A stretch of DNA of 64,000 bases from Tabrizicola sp. (lineage in GTDB: Bacteria; Pseudomonadota; Alphaproteobacteria; Rhodobacterales; Rhodobacteraceae). Under the pieces are notes generated by a model. The model was not told the origin of the DNA. It made no database searches and saw nothing but the letters and a program-made list of their open reading frames with translations. The translations under genes and the position numbers were made by a program. Positions 8,006-15,171 of this stretch are shown in pieces; position 1 is the first letter of the stretch, and each line of letters starts with the position of its first letter. The stretch spans positions 26,777 to 90,776 of the forward strand of contig JALOTD010000001.1 of NCBI GenBank assembly GCA_025458105.1, written 5' to 3'.

Positions 8006-8791
8006 ATGAACGCCACGACCCCGGTGATCGAGGCTAAGGGCCTGAACCTGGTCTTCCAGACGGCGGACGGGCCGGTGCAGGCGTTGAAAGATGTCAACCT
8101 GACGATCAATCAGGGGGATTTCGTCAGCTTCATCGGCCCAAGTGGTTGCGGGAAAACGACTTTCCTGCGGGCAATTGCGGCCTTGGAACATCCGACGAGC
8201 GGCACGTTGACCGTGAACGGAATGTCACCGGATGAGGCGCGTAGGCGCCGGGCCTATGGCTATGTCTTCCAGGCAGCGGGGCTTTACCCTTGGCGGACGA
8301 TTTCCGGAAACATCAAGCTTCCCCTTGAAATCATGGGGTTTTCCAAGGCCGAGCAGGAGGAGCGGACCGCGCGGGTGCTGGAGCTGGTGGAGCTGAAGGG
8401 CTTTGGCAAGAAGTTCCCCTGGCAGCTGTCGGGTGGCATGCAGCAGCGGGCCAGCATCGCCCGGGCGCTGGCCTTTGATGCGGACATCCTTCTGATGGAC
8501 GAACCCTTTGGCGCGCTGGATGAGATTGTTCGCGACAGGCTGAACGAAGAGGTCCTGAAGCTTTGGGCGCGCACCGGCAAGACCATTGGATTCGTGACAC
8601 ATTCCATCCCGGAGGCGGTGTATCTGTCGACGAAGATCGTGGTCATGTCGCCGCGTCCGGGGCGGATAGCCGATGTGATCGACAGCCCCCTGCCGAAGGA
8701 GCGCCCGCTGGATATCCGCGACAGCCGCGAGTTCATCGAGATCGCGCACAGAGTGCGGGAGGGCCTTCGGGCCGGGCATCATGAAGATTAG
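8006..8791 (+). CDS. ABC transporter ATP-binding protein (nitrate/sulfonate/pyrimidine-type)
   Basis: A 261-residue SsuB/TauB-like ATPase with Walker A GPSGCGKTT, Q-loop YVFQAAGLYPW, signature LSGGMQQR, Walker B ILLMDEPFGALDE and H-loop VTHSIPEAV. It energises import through the two downstream permeases. Either GTG at 7988 or ATG at 8006 could be the start; the ATG, preceded by GAAGGA, was chosen. With the NMT1/THI5-like binding protein, the likely cargo is a pyrimidine or a degradation product, inferred from the neighbouring catabolic genes. Confidence 0.9.
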   Translation: MNATTPVIEAKGLNLVFQTADGPVQALKDVNLTINQGDFVSFIGPSGCGKTTFLRAIAALEHPTSGTLTVNGMSPDEARRRRAYGYVFQAAGLYPWRTISGNIKLPLEIMGFSKAEQEERTARVLELVELKGFGKKFPWQLSGGMQQRASIARALAFDADILLMDEPFGALDEIVRDRLNEEVLKLWARTGKTIGFVTHSIPEAVYLSTKIVVMSPRPGRIADVIDSPLPKERPLDIRDSREFIEIAHRVREGLRAGHHED

Positions 8792-8879
8792 GTTAAGCAT
8801 ATGGGATCTGTATGGCATGCGTCTGGCATCGGTACAGACGCTTTTCCGCCTTGGCAAAAGGGGACGGGAGTGAGCGTCC

Positions 8880-9263
8880 ATGCCCAAATCCCCGCCCGCC
8901 ACCCCAAACCTGCCGCCCCCGACGCGGGCGCAGGTCTGGGCCGAGTTCCTGAAATGGGCGGTTGGGGTGCCGGTGGTCGTTGGGGTTGCGCTTGGGCTGA
9001 TCTGGCTGGCCTATTGGGCCACCGGCAGCGCCGGCATGATGCTACGGACCGAGTACGAGATCGGGACTATTGTCATGTGGCTGGGGCTGATCATGCTGAT
9101 GTACCCCGTGGCGTTGGTCTTTCTGGTCTGGGACCTGCGCGACGGGTTGCGCGCCATCCGCGACTGGGACGCAATGACACCCGAGGCGCAGGCCGCCGCT
9201 CTTGCGGACGGCAAGGCTGCAGCAGCCGCATCGCCCAGGCGGCGATCGCGGAAGAAGGGGTAA
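8880..9263 (+). CDS. Small membrane protein in the ABC transporter operon
   Basis: A 127-residue protein with two hydrophobic helices (GVPVVVGVALGLIWLAYWA and IGTIVMWLGLIMLMYPVALVFLVW), a proline-rich N-terminus and a basic C-terminal tail (SPRRRSRKKG). It resembles no transporter component I can name. Its position among transporter genes suggests an accessory membrane role. The overlapping frame 8801-9271 is a shadow. Confidence 0.6.
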   Translation: MPKSPPATPNLPPPTRAQVWAEFLKWAVGVPVVVGVALGLIWLAYWATGSAGMMLRTEYEIGTIVMWLGLIMLMYPVALVFLVWDLRDGLRAIRDWDAMTPEAQAAALADGKAAAAASPRRRSRKKG

Positions 9264-9267
9264 GGGC

Positions 9268-9603
9268 ATGAGCGCCGGGTTGTTCCTCTGGCTCGCAGGC
9301 GCGATGGCGGCTTTCATCACCGGGAACGCGGTGCTGCGGGCCTATGTCGCCTCGTCGCAGGTGCCGGTGCTGATCGGGGCGCTGGTGCTGTTTACCATCG
9401 GCAATCTGATGATGGTGCGACTGATGCGGGAAAGCGGGCTGGCCGTGGCCATTTCGGTGTCCTCCATCGTGCAACTGGTTGTGATCGGTCTGGTGGCCTG
9501 GTTCATCTTTGGCGAGCGGCCGACGGGCCTGCAGATCGCCGGAATGGCGCTGGGGGTGGTGGCGGTGGCGATGATCGCCTGGCCGGTGGAGGCGAAGGGA
9601 TGA
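9268..9603 (+). CDS. Four-helix DMT-like (EamA/SMR-type) membrane protein
   Basis: A 111-residue protein made of four hydrophobic helices, with the typical ending WFIFGERPTGLQIAGMALGVVAVAMI that recalls half of an EamA transporter or an SMR protein. The start MSAGLFLW was chosen within the longer frame because it follows the previous stop closely with GGGG upstream. Its stop overlaps the first permease start (ATGA), so it belongs to the transporter operon. The cargo is unknown. Confidence 0.65.
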   Translation: MSAGLFLWLAGAMAAFITGNAVLRAYVASSQVPVLIGALVLFTIGNLMMVRLMRESGLAVAISVSSIVQLVVIGLVAWFIFGERPTGLQIAGMALGVVAVAMIAWPVEAKG

Positions 9604-10466
9604 GCCGTGCTTTGCCCGTTCTTACCGTTCTGGCCGGGATTGTTGTCCTGTGGTACGCGGCGGCGGTTTGGATGAATGCAACCTGGGTCTATGATCAGGC
9701 CGAACGGGCGGGAACCTCTGTTGCGTTCCGCGACATGGTGGCCGAGACGATGACCCAGGAACGCCCGCTGTTGCCGCCGCCGCATCAGGTGGGGGCTGAG
9801 CTGTGGAAGGGCCTTTTCGGACAGGCGGTGACCTCGAAACGCAGTCTGGTCTACCACGCCTTTGTCACCTTCAAGGGCACGATGATGGGCTTTGGCCTTG
9901 GGATTGCCTTTGGGGTGCTTTTGGCCATGGCGATTGTCCGGTTCCGTGCCGTCGACATGAGCGTGATGCCCTGGGCAGTGATCAGCCAGACCATCCCGAT
10001 CGTGGCGCTGGCCCCCATGATCATCGTCGTCTCCAGCCAGTTGGGGCTGACAGGCAGGGATGTGCCTAAGGCGATCATCGCGGCGTATCTCAGTTTCTTC
10101 CCGGTACTGGTCAGCATGGTGAAGGGCCTGCGCAGCCCCGATCAGATGCAGCTTGACCTTCTGAAGACCTATGGGGCGGGGGAATGGGCGACGTTTCTGA
10201 AATTGCGGCTCCCGGCCTCGATGCCCTATTTCTTTGCCTCGCTGAAGGTGGCGGTGGCGGCGTCGCTGGTGGGGACGATCGTCGGCGAACTGCCGACCGG
10301 GGCGATCGAGGGGCTGGGGGCGCGGATGCTGATCGGCTCGCAGTTCGGTGAGCCGTTGATCATGTGGGCAGCCCTGTTCGCGGCGGCGATCCTGGCGGGT
10401 CTGCTGATCCTTGTCGTGGGCTTCGTTGAACGCCTGGCGCGGCGACGCATGGGGGTGCCGGGATGA
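9600..10466 (+). CDS. ABC transporter permease 1 (binding-protein-dependent)
   Basis: A 288-residue permease of the SsuC/TauC group. An N-terminal helix precedes a periplasmic stretch, then five further hydrophobic helices. The EAA-type cytoplasmic loop is visible around LLKTYGAGEWATFLKLRLPASMPYFF. It overlaps its neighbours on both sides by four bases, so the operon is tightly coupled, and it forms the channel with permease 2. Confidence 0.88.
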   Translation: MSRALPVLTVLAGIVVLWYAAAVWMNATWVYDQAERAGTSVAFRDMVAETMTQERPLLPPPHQVGAELWKGLFGQAVTSKRSLVYHAFVTFKGTMMGFGLGIAFGVLLAMAIVRFRAVDMSVMPWAVISQTIPIVALAPMIIVVSSQLGLTGRDVPKAIIAAYLSFFPVLVSMVKGLRSPDQMQLDLLKTYGAGEWATFLKLRLPASMPYFFASLKVAVAASLVGTIVGELPTGAIEGLGARMLIGSQFGEPLIMWAALFAAAILAGLLILVVGFVERLARRRMGVPG

Positions 10467-11308
10467 GCGCGCTTTGGCTTGCAGTGGGGTTCTGGCTGGC
10501 AGCGTGGGCGCTGAACGTCTTGCTGGCCGGAAGCTTCCTGGCAAGGACACGGGCGGGCCGTGCGCTGGTGCCGCTGCTCTTCGGGGTTGCGGTTCTGGTC
10601 CTGTGGGAAGGGCTGGTACGAGGGTTGAACGTCGCACCAGTGATCCTGCCAGCGCCAAGCGTGATTGCAGCGAAGATCGGGGCTGAATTGCCAGTGCTTT
10701 GGCAGGATTTCGCACAGACGATCCTGAAAGGCGCGATCCCGGGCTTTGTGATCGGGGCCGGGGCCGCCTTTGTAACCGCCATTGCCATCGACCGCTCGCC
10801 GTTCCTGCAACGGGGGCTTCTGCCCATCGGCAACTTTGTCGCCGCCTTGCCCATCGTCGGCCTCGCACCGATCCTGGTCATGTGGTTCGGGTTTGACTGG
10901 CAGTCGAAGGCGGCGGTCGTGGTGGTCATGGTGTTCTTCCCGATCCTTGTGAACATCGTGGCGGGCCTTCAGTCGAGCGAGCGGATGCAGCGCGACCTGA
11001 TGGCGACCTGGGGGGCGAGTTACTGGCAGACCTTGTGGAAACTGCGACTGCCTGCAGCGATGCCCTTCATCTTCAATGGGCTGAAAATTGCATCGACTTT
11101 GGCCCTGATCGGGGCCATCGTTGCCGAATTCTTCGGCAGTCCGGTCTACGGCATGGGCTTCCGCATCTCGACTGAGGTGGGGCGGCTTGGCCTGGACATG
11201 GTTTGGGCCACGATTGCGGTCGCGGCTCTGGCGGGGTCGGTCTTCTATGGGCTGATCACGCTGATCGAACGGTGGGTGACCTTCTGGCACCCCTCGCAAC
11301 GGCATTAA
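10463..11308 (+). CDS. ABC transporter permease 2
   Basis: A 281-residue permease of the same family as the preceding gene, with the EAA loop MATWGASYWQTLWKLRLPAAMPFIFN and about six helices. A heterodimeric channel is typical for hydroxymethylpyrimidine-type and related importers. The start overlaps the previous stop (ATGA). Confidence 0.88.
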   Translation: MSALWLAVGFWLAAWALNVLLAGSFLARTRAGRALVPLLFGVAVLVLWEGLVRGLNVAPVILPAPSVIAAKIGAELPVLWQDFAQTILKGAIPGFVIGAGAAFVTAIAIDRSPFLQRGLLPIGNFVAALPIVGLAPILVMWFGFDWQSKAAVVVVMVFFPILVNIVAGLQSSERMQRDLMATWGASYWQTLWKLRLPAAMPFIFNGLKIASTLALIGAIVAEFFGSPVYGMGFRISTEVGRLGLDMVWATIAVAALAGSVFYGLITLIERWVTFWHPSQRH

Positions 11309-11345
11309 CAAAGGCCCCGGGGTGGGCCCAACATGGGAGACGACT

Positions 11346-12326
11346 ATGAAGAGACTTCTGACTGCTGCCTTCCTTGCGGCGGTGGGCACCGGCGCACAGG
11401 CCGAGGATGTGACGCTGCAGCTGAAATGGGTGACCCAGGCCCAGTTTGCGGGCTATTACGTGGCCCAGGCGAAGGGGTTCTATGAAGAAGAGGGCCTGAA
11501 CGTCACCATCCTGCCGGGTGGGCCGGATATTGCGCCGACCCAGGTGATCGCGGGCGGCGGGGCTGACGTGATCGTGGAGTGGATGCCGGCCGCTCTGGCC
11601 GCGCGCGAAAAGGGCCTGCCGCTGGTGAACATCGCGCAGCCCTTTGCGTCGTCGGGGATGATGCTGACCTGCCTGAAGGAATCCGGGATCACAACGCCCG
11701 CTGACTTTGCCGACAAGACGCTGGGTGTCTGGTTCTTTGGGAATGAGTATCCGTTCCTGAGCTGGATGTCGCAACTTGGGCTGGCGACGGACGGCTCTGC
11801 TGGGGGGGTGACAGTGCTGAAGCAGGGCTTCAACGTCGATCCGCTGCTGCAGAAGCAGGCGGCCTGCATCAGCACCATGACCTACAACGAATACTGGCAG
11901 GTCATCGACGCCGGGATCACCGAGGATCAGCTGGTGACCTTCAAGTATGAAGACCAGGGCGTCGCCACTCTGGAAGACGGCCTTTATGTGCTGGAAGATC
12001 GTCTGGCCGACCCGGCCTTCCAGGAGACGATGGTCAAGTTCGTGCGCGCGAGCATGAAGGGCTGGAAATATGCCGAGGCGAATTCTGATGAAGCCGCGAT
12101 GATCGTGCTGGAGAATGACCAAACCGGGGCGCAGACCGAAAACCACCAGAAACGGATGATGGGCGAAATTGCCAAATTGACTGCCGGATCGAACGGTGCG
12201 CTGGATGTGGCCGCGGCGGAACGGACGGTGGCATCGCTGCTGGCGGGCGGGTCGGACCCGGTTATCACCAAGGCGCCGGAAGGGGCCTGGACCAGCATGA
12301 TCACGGACAAGGCGCTGGCGAACTGA
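11346..12326 (+). CDS. ABC transporter substrate-binding protein, NMT1/THI5-like
   Basis: A 326-residue secreted binding protein. The start MKRLLTAAFL follows GGGAGACGACT and gives a signal peptide cleaved near AQAED. Early motifs LKWVTQAQFAGYYVAQAKGFYEEEGL and LPGGPDIAPTQVIAGGGADV are characteristic of the NMT1/THI5 family that binds pyrimidine-like ligands (family knowledge). Association with dihydropyrimidinase makes a pyrimidine or related N-heterocycle the best guess. It is the last gene of the operon, followed by a terminator. Confidence 0.9.
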   Translation: MKRLLTAAFLAAVGTGAQAEDVTLQLKWVTQAQFAGYYVAQAKGFYEEEGLNVTILPGGPDIAPTQVIAGGGADVIVEWMPAALAAREKGLPLVNIAQPFASSGMMLTCLKESGITTPADFADKTLGVWFFGNEYPFLSWMSQLGLATDGSAGGVTVLKQGFNVDPLLQKQAACISTMTYNEYWQVIDAGITEDQLVTFKYEDQGVATLEDGLYVLEDRLADPAFQETMVKFVRASMKGWKYAEANSDEAAMIVLENDQTGAQTENHQKRMMGEIAKLTAGSNGALDVAAAERTVASLLAGGSDPVITKAPEGAWTSMITDKALAN

Positions 12327-12344
12327 TCGCATTGCGCATCGACC

Positions 12345-12378
12345 GGGGCGCCGTCCGCAAGGCCGGCGCCCCTTGCTT
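12345..12378 (+). terminator. Rho-independent terminator after the pyrimidine/ABC operon
   Basis: GGGGCGCCG and CGGCGCCCC form a perfect 9-bp stem around a 10-base loop, followed by TTGCTT. It lies 18 bases after the binding-protein stop. Confidence 0.75.
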
Positions 12379-12474
12379 AGCGGCAGCCCGGCCTTTGCGC
12401 GACAGTCGATCCTGCTTGACGAAACACGCGATTTCTCTGACCTTTTCTGCGTCAATTTTGCCAGGAGTTTCCTT

Positions 12475-13032
12475 ATGAAGCCGTTTTCTGCGCTGGCCGT
12501 TACAGCCCTGATCGCCCTTTTGCCCGTCGCTGCCCAGGCCCAGGACTGGACAGGACCATATGTCGGGGTAACGCTTGGCCATGGCACGGGTGACGTCACT
12601 AACCCGCTGACAAGCACCTTCGACCTTGGCGGCGAGGCCTATGGTCTTTACGCGGGGTACCTGTACCAGAACGGCAGCCTGGTCTATGGTGGCGAGCTTG
12701 CCTATCAGAGTGCGGCCGTCGACCTGGACGCGCTGCCGGGGCAGGGCTTCGACCAGTTGGTCGACCTCAAGGGGCGTCTCGGCTATGCGGCGGGGCCGGT
12801 GCTGTTCTACGGCGTTCTGGGATACTCCTCGAACCGCTACGCAATTCCCGAAGGCACAAGCCGCGGCGATGGTCCGGCGTTTGGTCTCGGGCTGGACTAT
12901 CAGCTGTCAGAGCGGGTCATGTTGGGGGCAGAGTACATGAGCCGCAGCATGAAGAACGGCCTGTCGGGCGGGGTCAACCCGGTTGAGAGTGACATCTCCA
13001 CCCTGTCGGTCCGCATGGCGTTGCGCTTCTGA
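12475..13032 (+). CDS. Outer-membrane beta-barrel (opacity/Omp25-like) protein
   Basis: A 185-residue protein with a signal peptide ending LPVAAQAQDW and eight or so alternating amphipathic strands (for example GPYVGVTLGHGTGD and YGLYAGYLYQNGSLVYGGEL). It ends in the aromatic C-terminal strand LSVRMALRF expected of Bam-assembled barrels. The start was set at MKPFSA, with CAGGAGTTT upstream. It is probably a small porin or structural surface protein. Confidence 0.8.
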   Translation: MKPFSALAVTALIALLPVAAQAQDWTGPYVGVTLGHGTGDVTNPLTSTFDLGGEAYGLYAGYLYQNGSLVYGGELAYQSAAVDLDALPGQGFDQLVDLKGRLGYAAGPVLFYGVLGYSSNRYAIPEGTSRGDGPAFGLGLDYQLSERVMLGAEYMSRSMKNGLSGGVNPVESDISTLSVRMALRF

Positions 13033-13113
13033 AGGACGGCGGCGCCCGTCTGGCAGGTTTGCCCATTTGTAAAGTTTGACAAGGCCTGTAAAGCTTGCGG
13101 CCGGAGGTTTCAG

Positions 13114-14400
13114 ATGCCGCTGTCCGCCCTGACCGGAACCCGCTTGCGTGAGCGCCGTCTTGCCCTTGGCTTTAGGCAGGCCGATGTGGCAGGGGCGATC
13201 GGCATTTCGGCGAGCTACCTGAACCTGATCGAGCACAATCGGCGCAAGGTGACGCCCGAGGTGCTGGATCGTCTGGCCACCCGGCTTGATATCGACCGAA
13301 CCGCCCTGATCGAGGGCCGCGAGGGCGCCCTGGTCGAGGATCTGCGCGCCGCCGCTGCCCGCGCCGCGCCCTCTGGCGCTGAAATCGACCGGCTTGATGA
13401 TTTCGTCGGTCGCTTCCCGGGCTGGGCGGGCCTTCTGGCGCACTTGCACACCCGGACACAAACACTGGAACGCGCGGTCGAGGCGCTGAACGACCGGATG
13501 AGCCACGACCCGTTTCTGTCGCAATCCCTGCATGAGGTGCTTTCGTCGTTGTCCTCGGTCCGGGCCACAGCGGCGATCCTGGCCGAAACGCCGGATTTGC
13601 CCGAGGACTGGGCCGAGCGCTTTCATCGGAACCTGCATCATGACAGCGAGCGCCTGGCAGCCGGAGCCGAAGCGCTGGTGGCCTATCTCGATTCGGGAAG
13701 TGCCATAGCAGAGCAGGGCATCGCCGCCCCTCAGGAAGAAGTGGAGGAATGGTTGACCGGGCGCGGCTGGTCAATCAGCGACGCCGAAGCCGCAACCGGG
13801 CTGGCCGAAGAGATCGAGGGCCTTGCGTCCGCCGCAGCCCGCAGCCTTGCGCGGGATCATGTTGCCCGTGCCGCAGCCGATGCCAAGGCCCTGCCAGAGG
13901 CGGTTCTGGCCAAGGCGCTTGCGGAATTCGGCCCGGACCCGGTGACGCTTGCGGCGCGCTGTGGTGTCGATCCGATGGTGGCGTTGCGGCGGCTGGCCAC
14001 GGTGGCAGAAGTCTCAGCGGGTCTGGTGATCTGCGACGCCTCGGGGACGATGACCTATCGCAAGCCGGCGGCCGGATTTCCCTTGCCAAGGTTCGGTGCG
14101 GCCTGTCCCCTTTGGCCACTTTATGCGGCCCTTGCGCGCCCGTTGCAGCCCATCGAGGCGCGTGTCGAGGTGGCCGGGCAAGCCGGTCGAAGGCACCGGG
14201 TGATTGCCATTTCAACCTTGCGTCACCCGCAGGGTCTGCGCGGCCCGGAACTTCGGGAGGCAGGCATGTTGATCCTGCCCGATACCGAAGATGGTCCCGT
14301 GCTTGAAGTCGGGTCCAGTTGCAGGGTTTGCCCGCGCAGCGCTTGCCTTGCCCGTCGCGAGCCATCCATTCTGAGCGCAGACGTCGAAGCCCCGGTCTAG
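13114..14400 (+). CDS. XRE-family regulator with ScfR/DUF2083-type C-terminus
   Basis: A 428-residue regulator. Residues ~8-65 form an XRE helix-turn-helix (GFRQADVAGAIGISASYLNLIEHNRR). The C-terminal half resembles the DUF2083 domain of short-chain-acyl-responsive regulators (FPLPRFGAACPLWPL, then a final cysteine cluster CRVCPRSACLARR). ScfR/RamB-type proteins control acetate or propionate metabolism (family knowledge). The downstream receiver and symporter-kinase genes fit a short-chain-acid sensing locus, which is inferred. Confidence 0.82.
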   Translation: MPLSALTGTRLRERRLALGFRQADVAGAIGISASYLNLIEHNRRKVTPEVLDRLATRLDIDRTALIEGREGALVEDLRAAAARAAPSGAEIDRLDDFVGRFPGWAGLLAHLHTRTQTLERAVEALNDRMSHDPFLSQSLHEVLSSLSSVRATAAILAETPDLPEDWAERFHRNLHHDSERLAAGAEALVAYLDSGSAIAEQGIAAPQEEVEEWLTGRGWSISDAEAATGLAEEIEGLASAAARSLARDHVARAAADAKALPEAVLAKALAEFGPDPVTLAARCGVDPMVALRRLATVAEVSAGLVICDASGTMTYRKPAAGFPLPRFGAACPLWPLYAALARPLQPIEARVEVAGQAGRRHRVIAISTLRHPQGLRGPELREAGMLILPDTEDGPVLEVGSSCRVCPRSACLARREPSILSADVEAPV

Positions 14401-14541
14401 CGGCACAGTGGCCGTGCGTCAGCATCGCGGATCAGGCTGGCGCCCCTGAGCAAATGTTCGGTTGCAAGGGAAGTTTTGACATGGGCGTGCTCTCGGCTGA
14501 TAGTAGGCGGGAGGGCGGCGCAAGTTCGCCGGGGGGAACCA

Positions 14542-14904
14542 GTGTCGGGTCACGTACTCCTCATCGAGGATGAGCCCAACATCGCCGAGGCGATGCGCTT
14601 TCTGCTGACGCGGGAAGGCTTCCGGATGAGTCATCTGTCCGAGGGCGACGAAGTCCTGGCGCGGATCCGCAGCGACCGTCCCGACCTGGTGATCCTGGAC
14701 CATATGTTGCCCGGGATGTCCGGCCTGGAAATCCTGCAGGCACTGCGGGCCGATCCCGATACCCGGACCTTGCCGGTGATGATGCTGACTGCGCGCGGAC
14801 GGGACCGCGAGCTTGCCGAAAGGGCCGGGGCGGACCGGTTCATTTCCAAGCCGTTTTCCAACGCTGAGATCCTGGCCGAAGTGCGGGCCATGACGGGGCG
14901 CTGA
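14542..14904 (+). CDS. Stand-alone response-regulator receiver domain
   Basis: A 120-residue CheY-like domain with no output domain. Acidic pocket IEDE at residues 8-11, phospho-acceptor Asp53 in VILDHMLPGMSG, threonine in MLTARG and lysine in ISKPFSN. The start is taken as GTG (VSGHVLL); the upstream frame would add non-family sequence. Its stop overlaps the next start (TGATG). It is the natural partner of the histidine kinase encoded two genes downstream. Confidence 0.85.
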   Translation: MSGHVLLIEDEPNIAEAMRFLLTREGFRMSHLSEGDEVLARIRSDRPDLVILDHMLPGMSGLEILQALRADPDTRTLPVMMLTARGRDRELAERAGADRFISKPFSNAEILAEVRAMTGR

Positions 14905-15170
14905 TGGCCCGCCCGAAGTCACCGCCGGTCTTCCTGGGTCGGACCCTGTACCGGCGCAGGCGCTTGCGTGACGCCGCGAGGCTGCTGCCGGTGGTCGGCG
15001 TGCTTCTGCTGCTGTTGCCGCTCCTGTGGGTGTCGGATGTCGAGGTTCGCCTTGGCTCTGGGGAAGTCGTCTATTTCTTCGTGGTCTGGCTGGCCCTGAT
15101 CGGCCTGGCGGCGGCCTTTGCCCCGGGCCTGACGCGCGGCGACAAGGCCGACGATCAGGAGGAGGACTGA
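14904..15170 (+). CDS. Small two-helix membrane protein preceding the symporter-kinase
   Basis: An 88-residue protein with a basic N-terminus (RTLYRRRRLRD), helices LLPVVGVLLLLLPLLWV and VYFFVVWLALIGLAAAFA, and an acidic tail (DKADDQEED). The next gene starts one base after its stop. Position and topology recall the small DUF4212/YjcH-type subunits found before acetate symporters, but the sequence is not clearly homologous. Confidence 0.7.
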   Translation: MARPKSPPVFLGRTLYRRRRLRDAARLLPVVGVLLLLLPLLWVSDVEVRLGSGEVVYFFVVWLALIGLAAAFAPGLTRGDKADDQEED

Positions 15171-15171
15171 C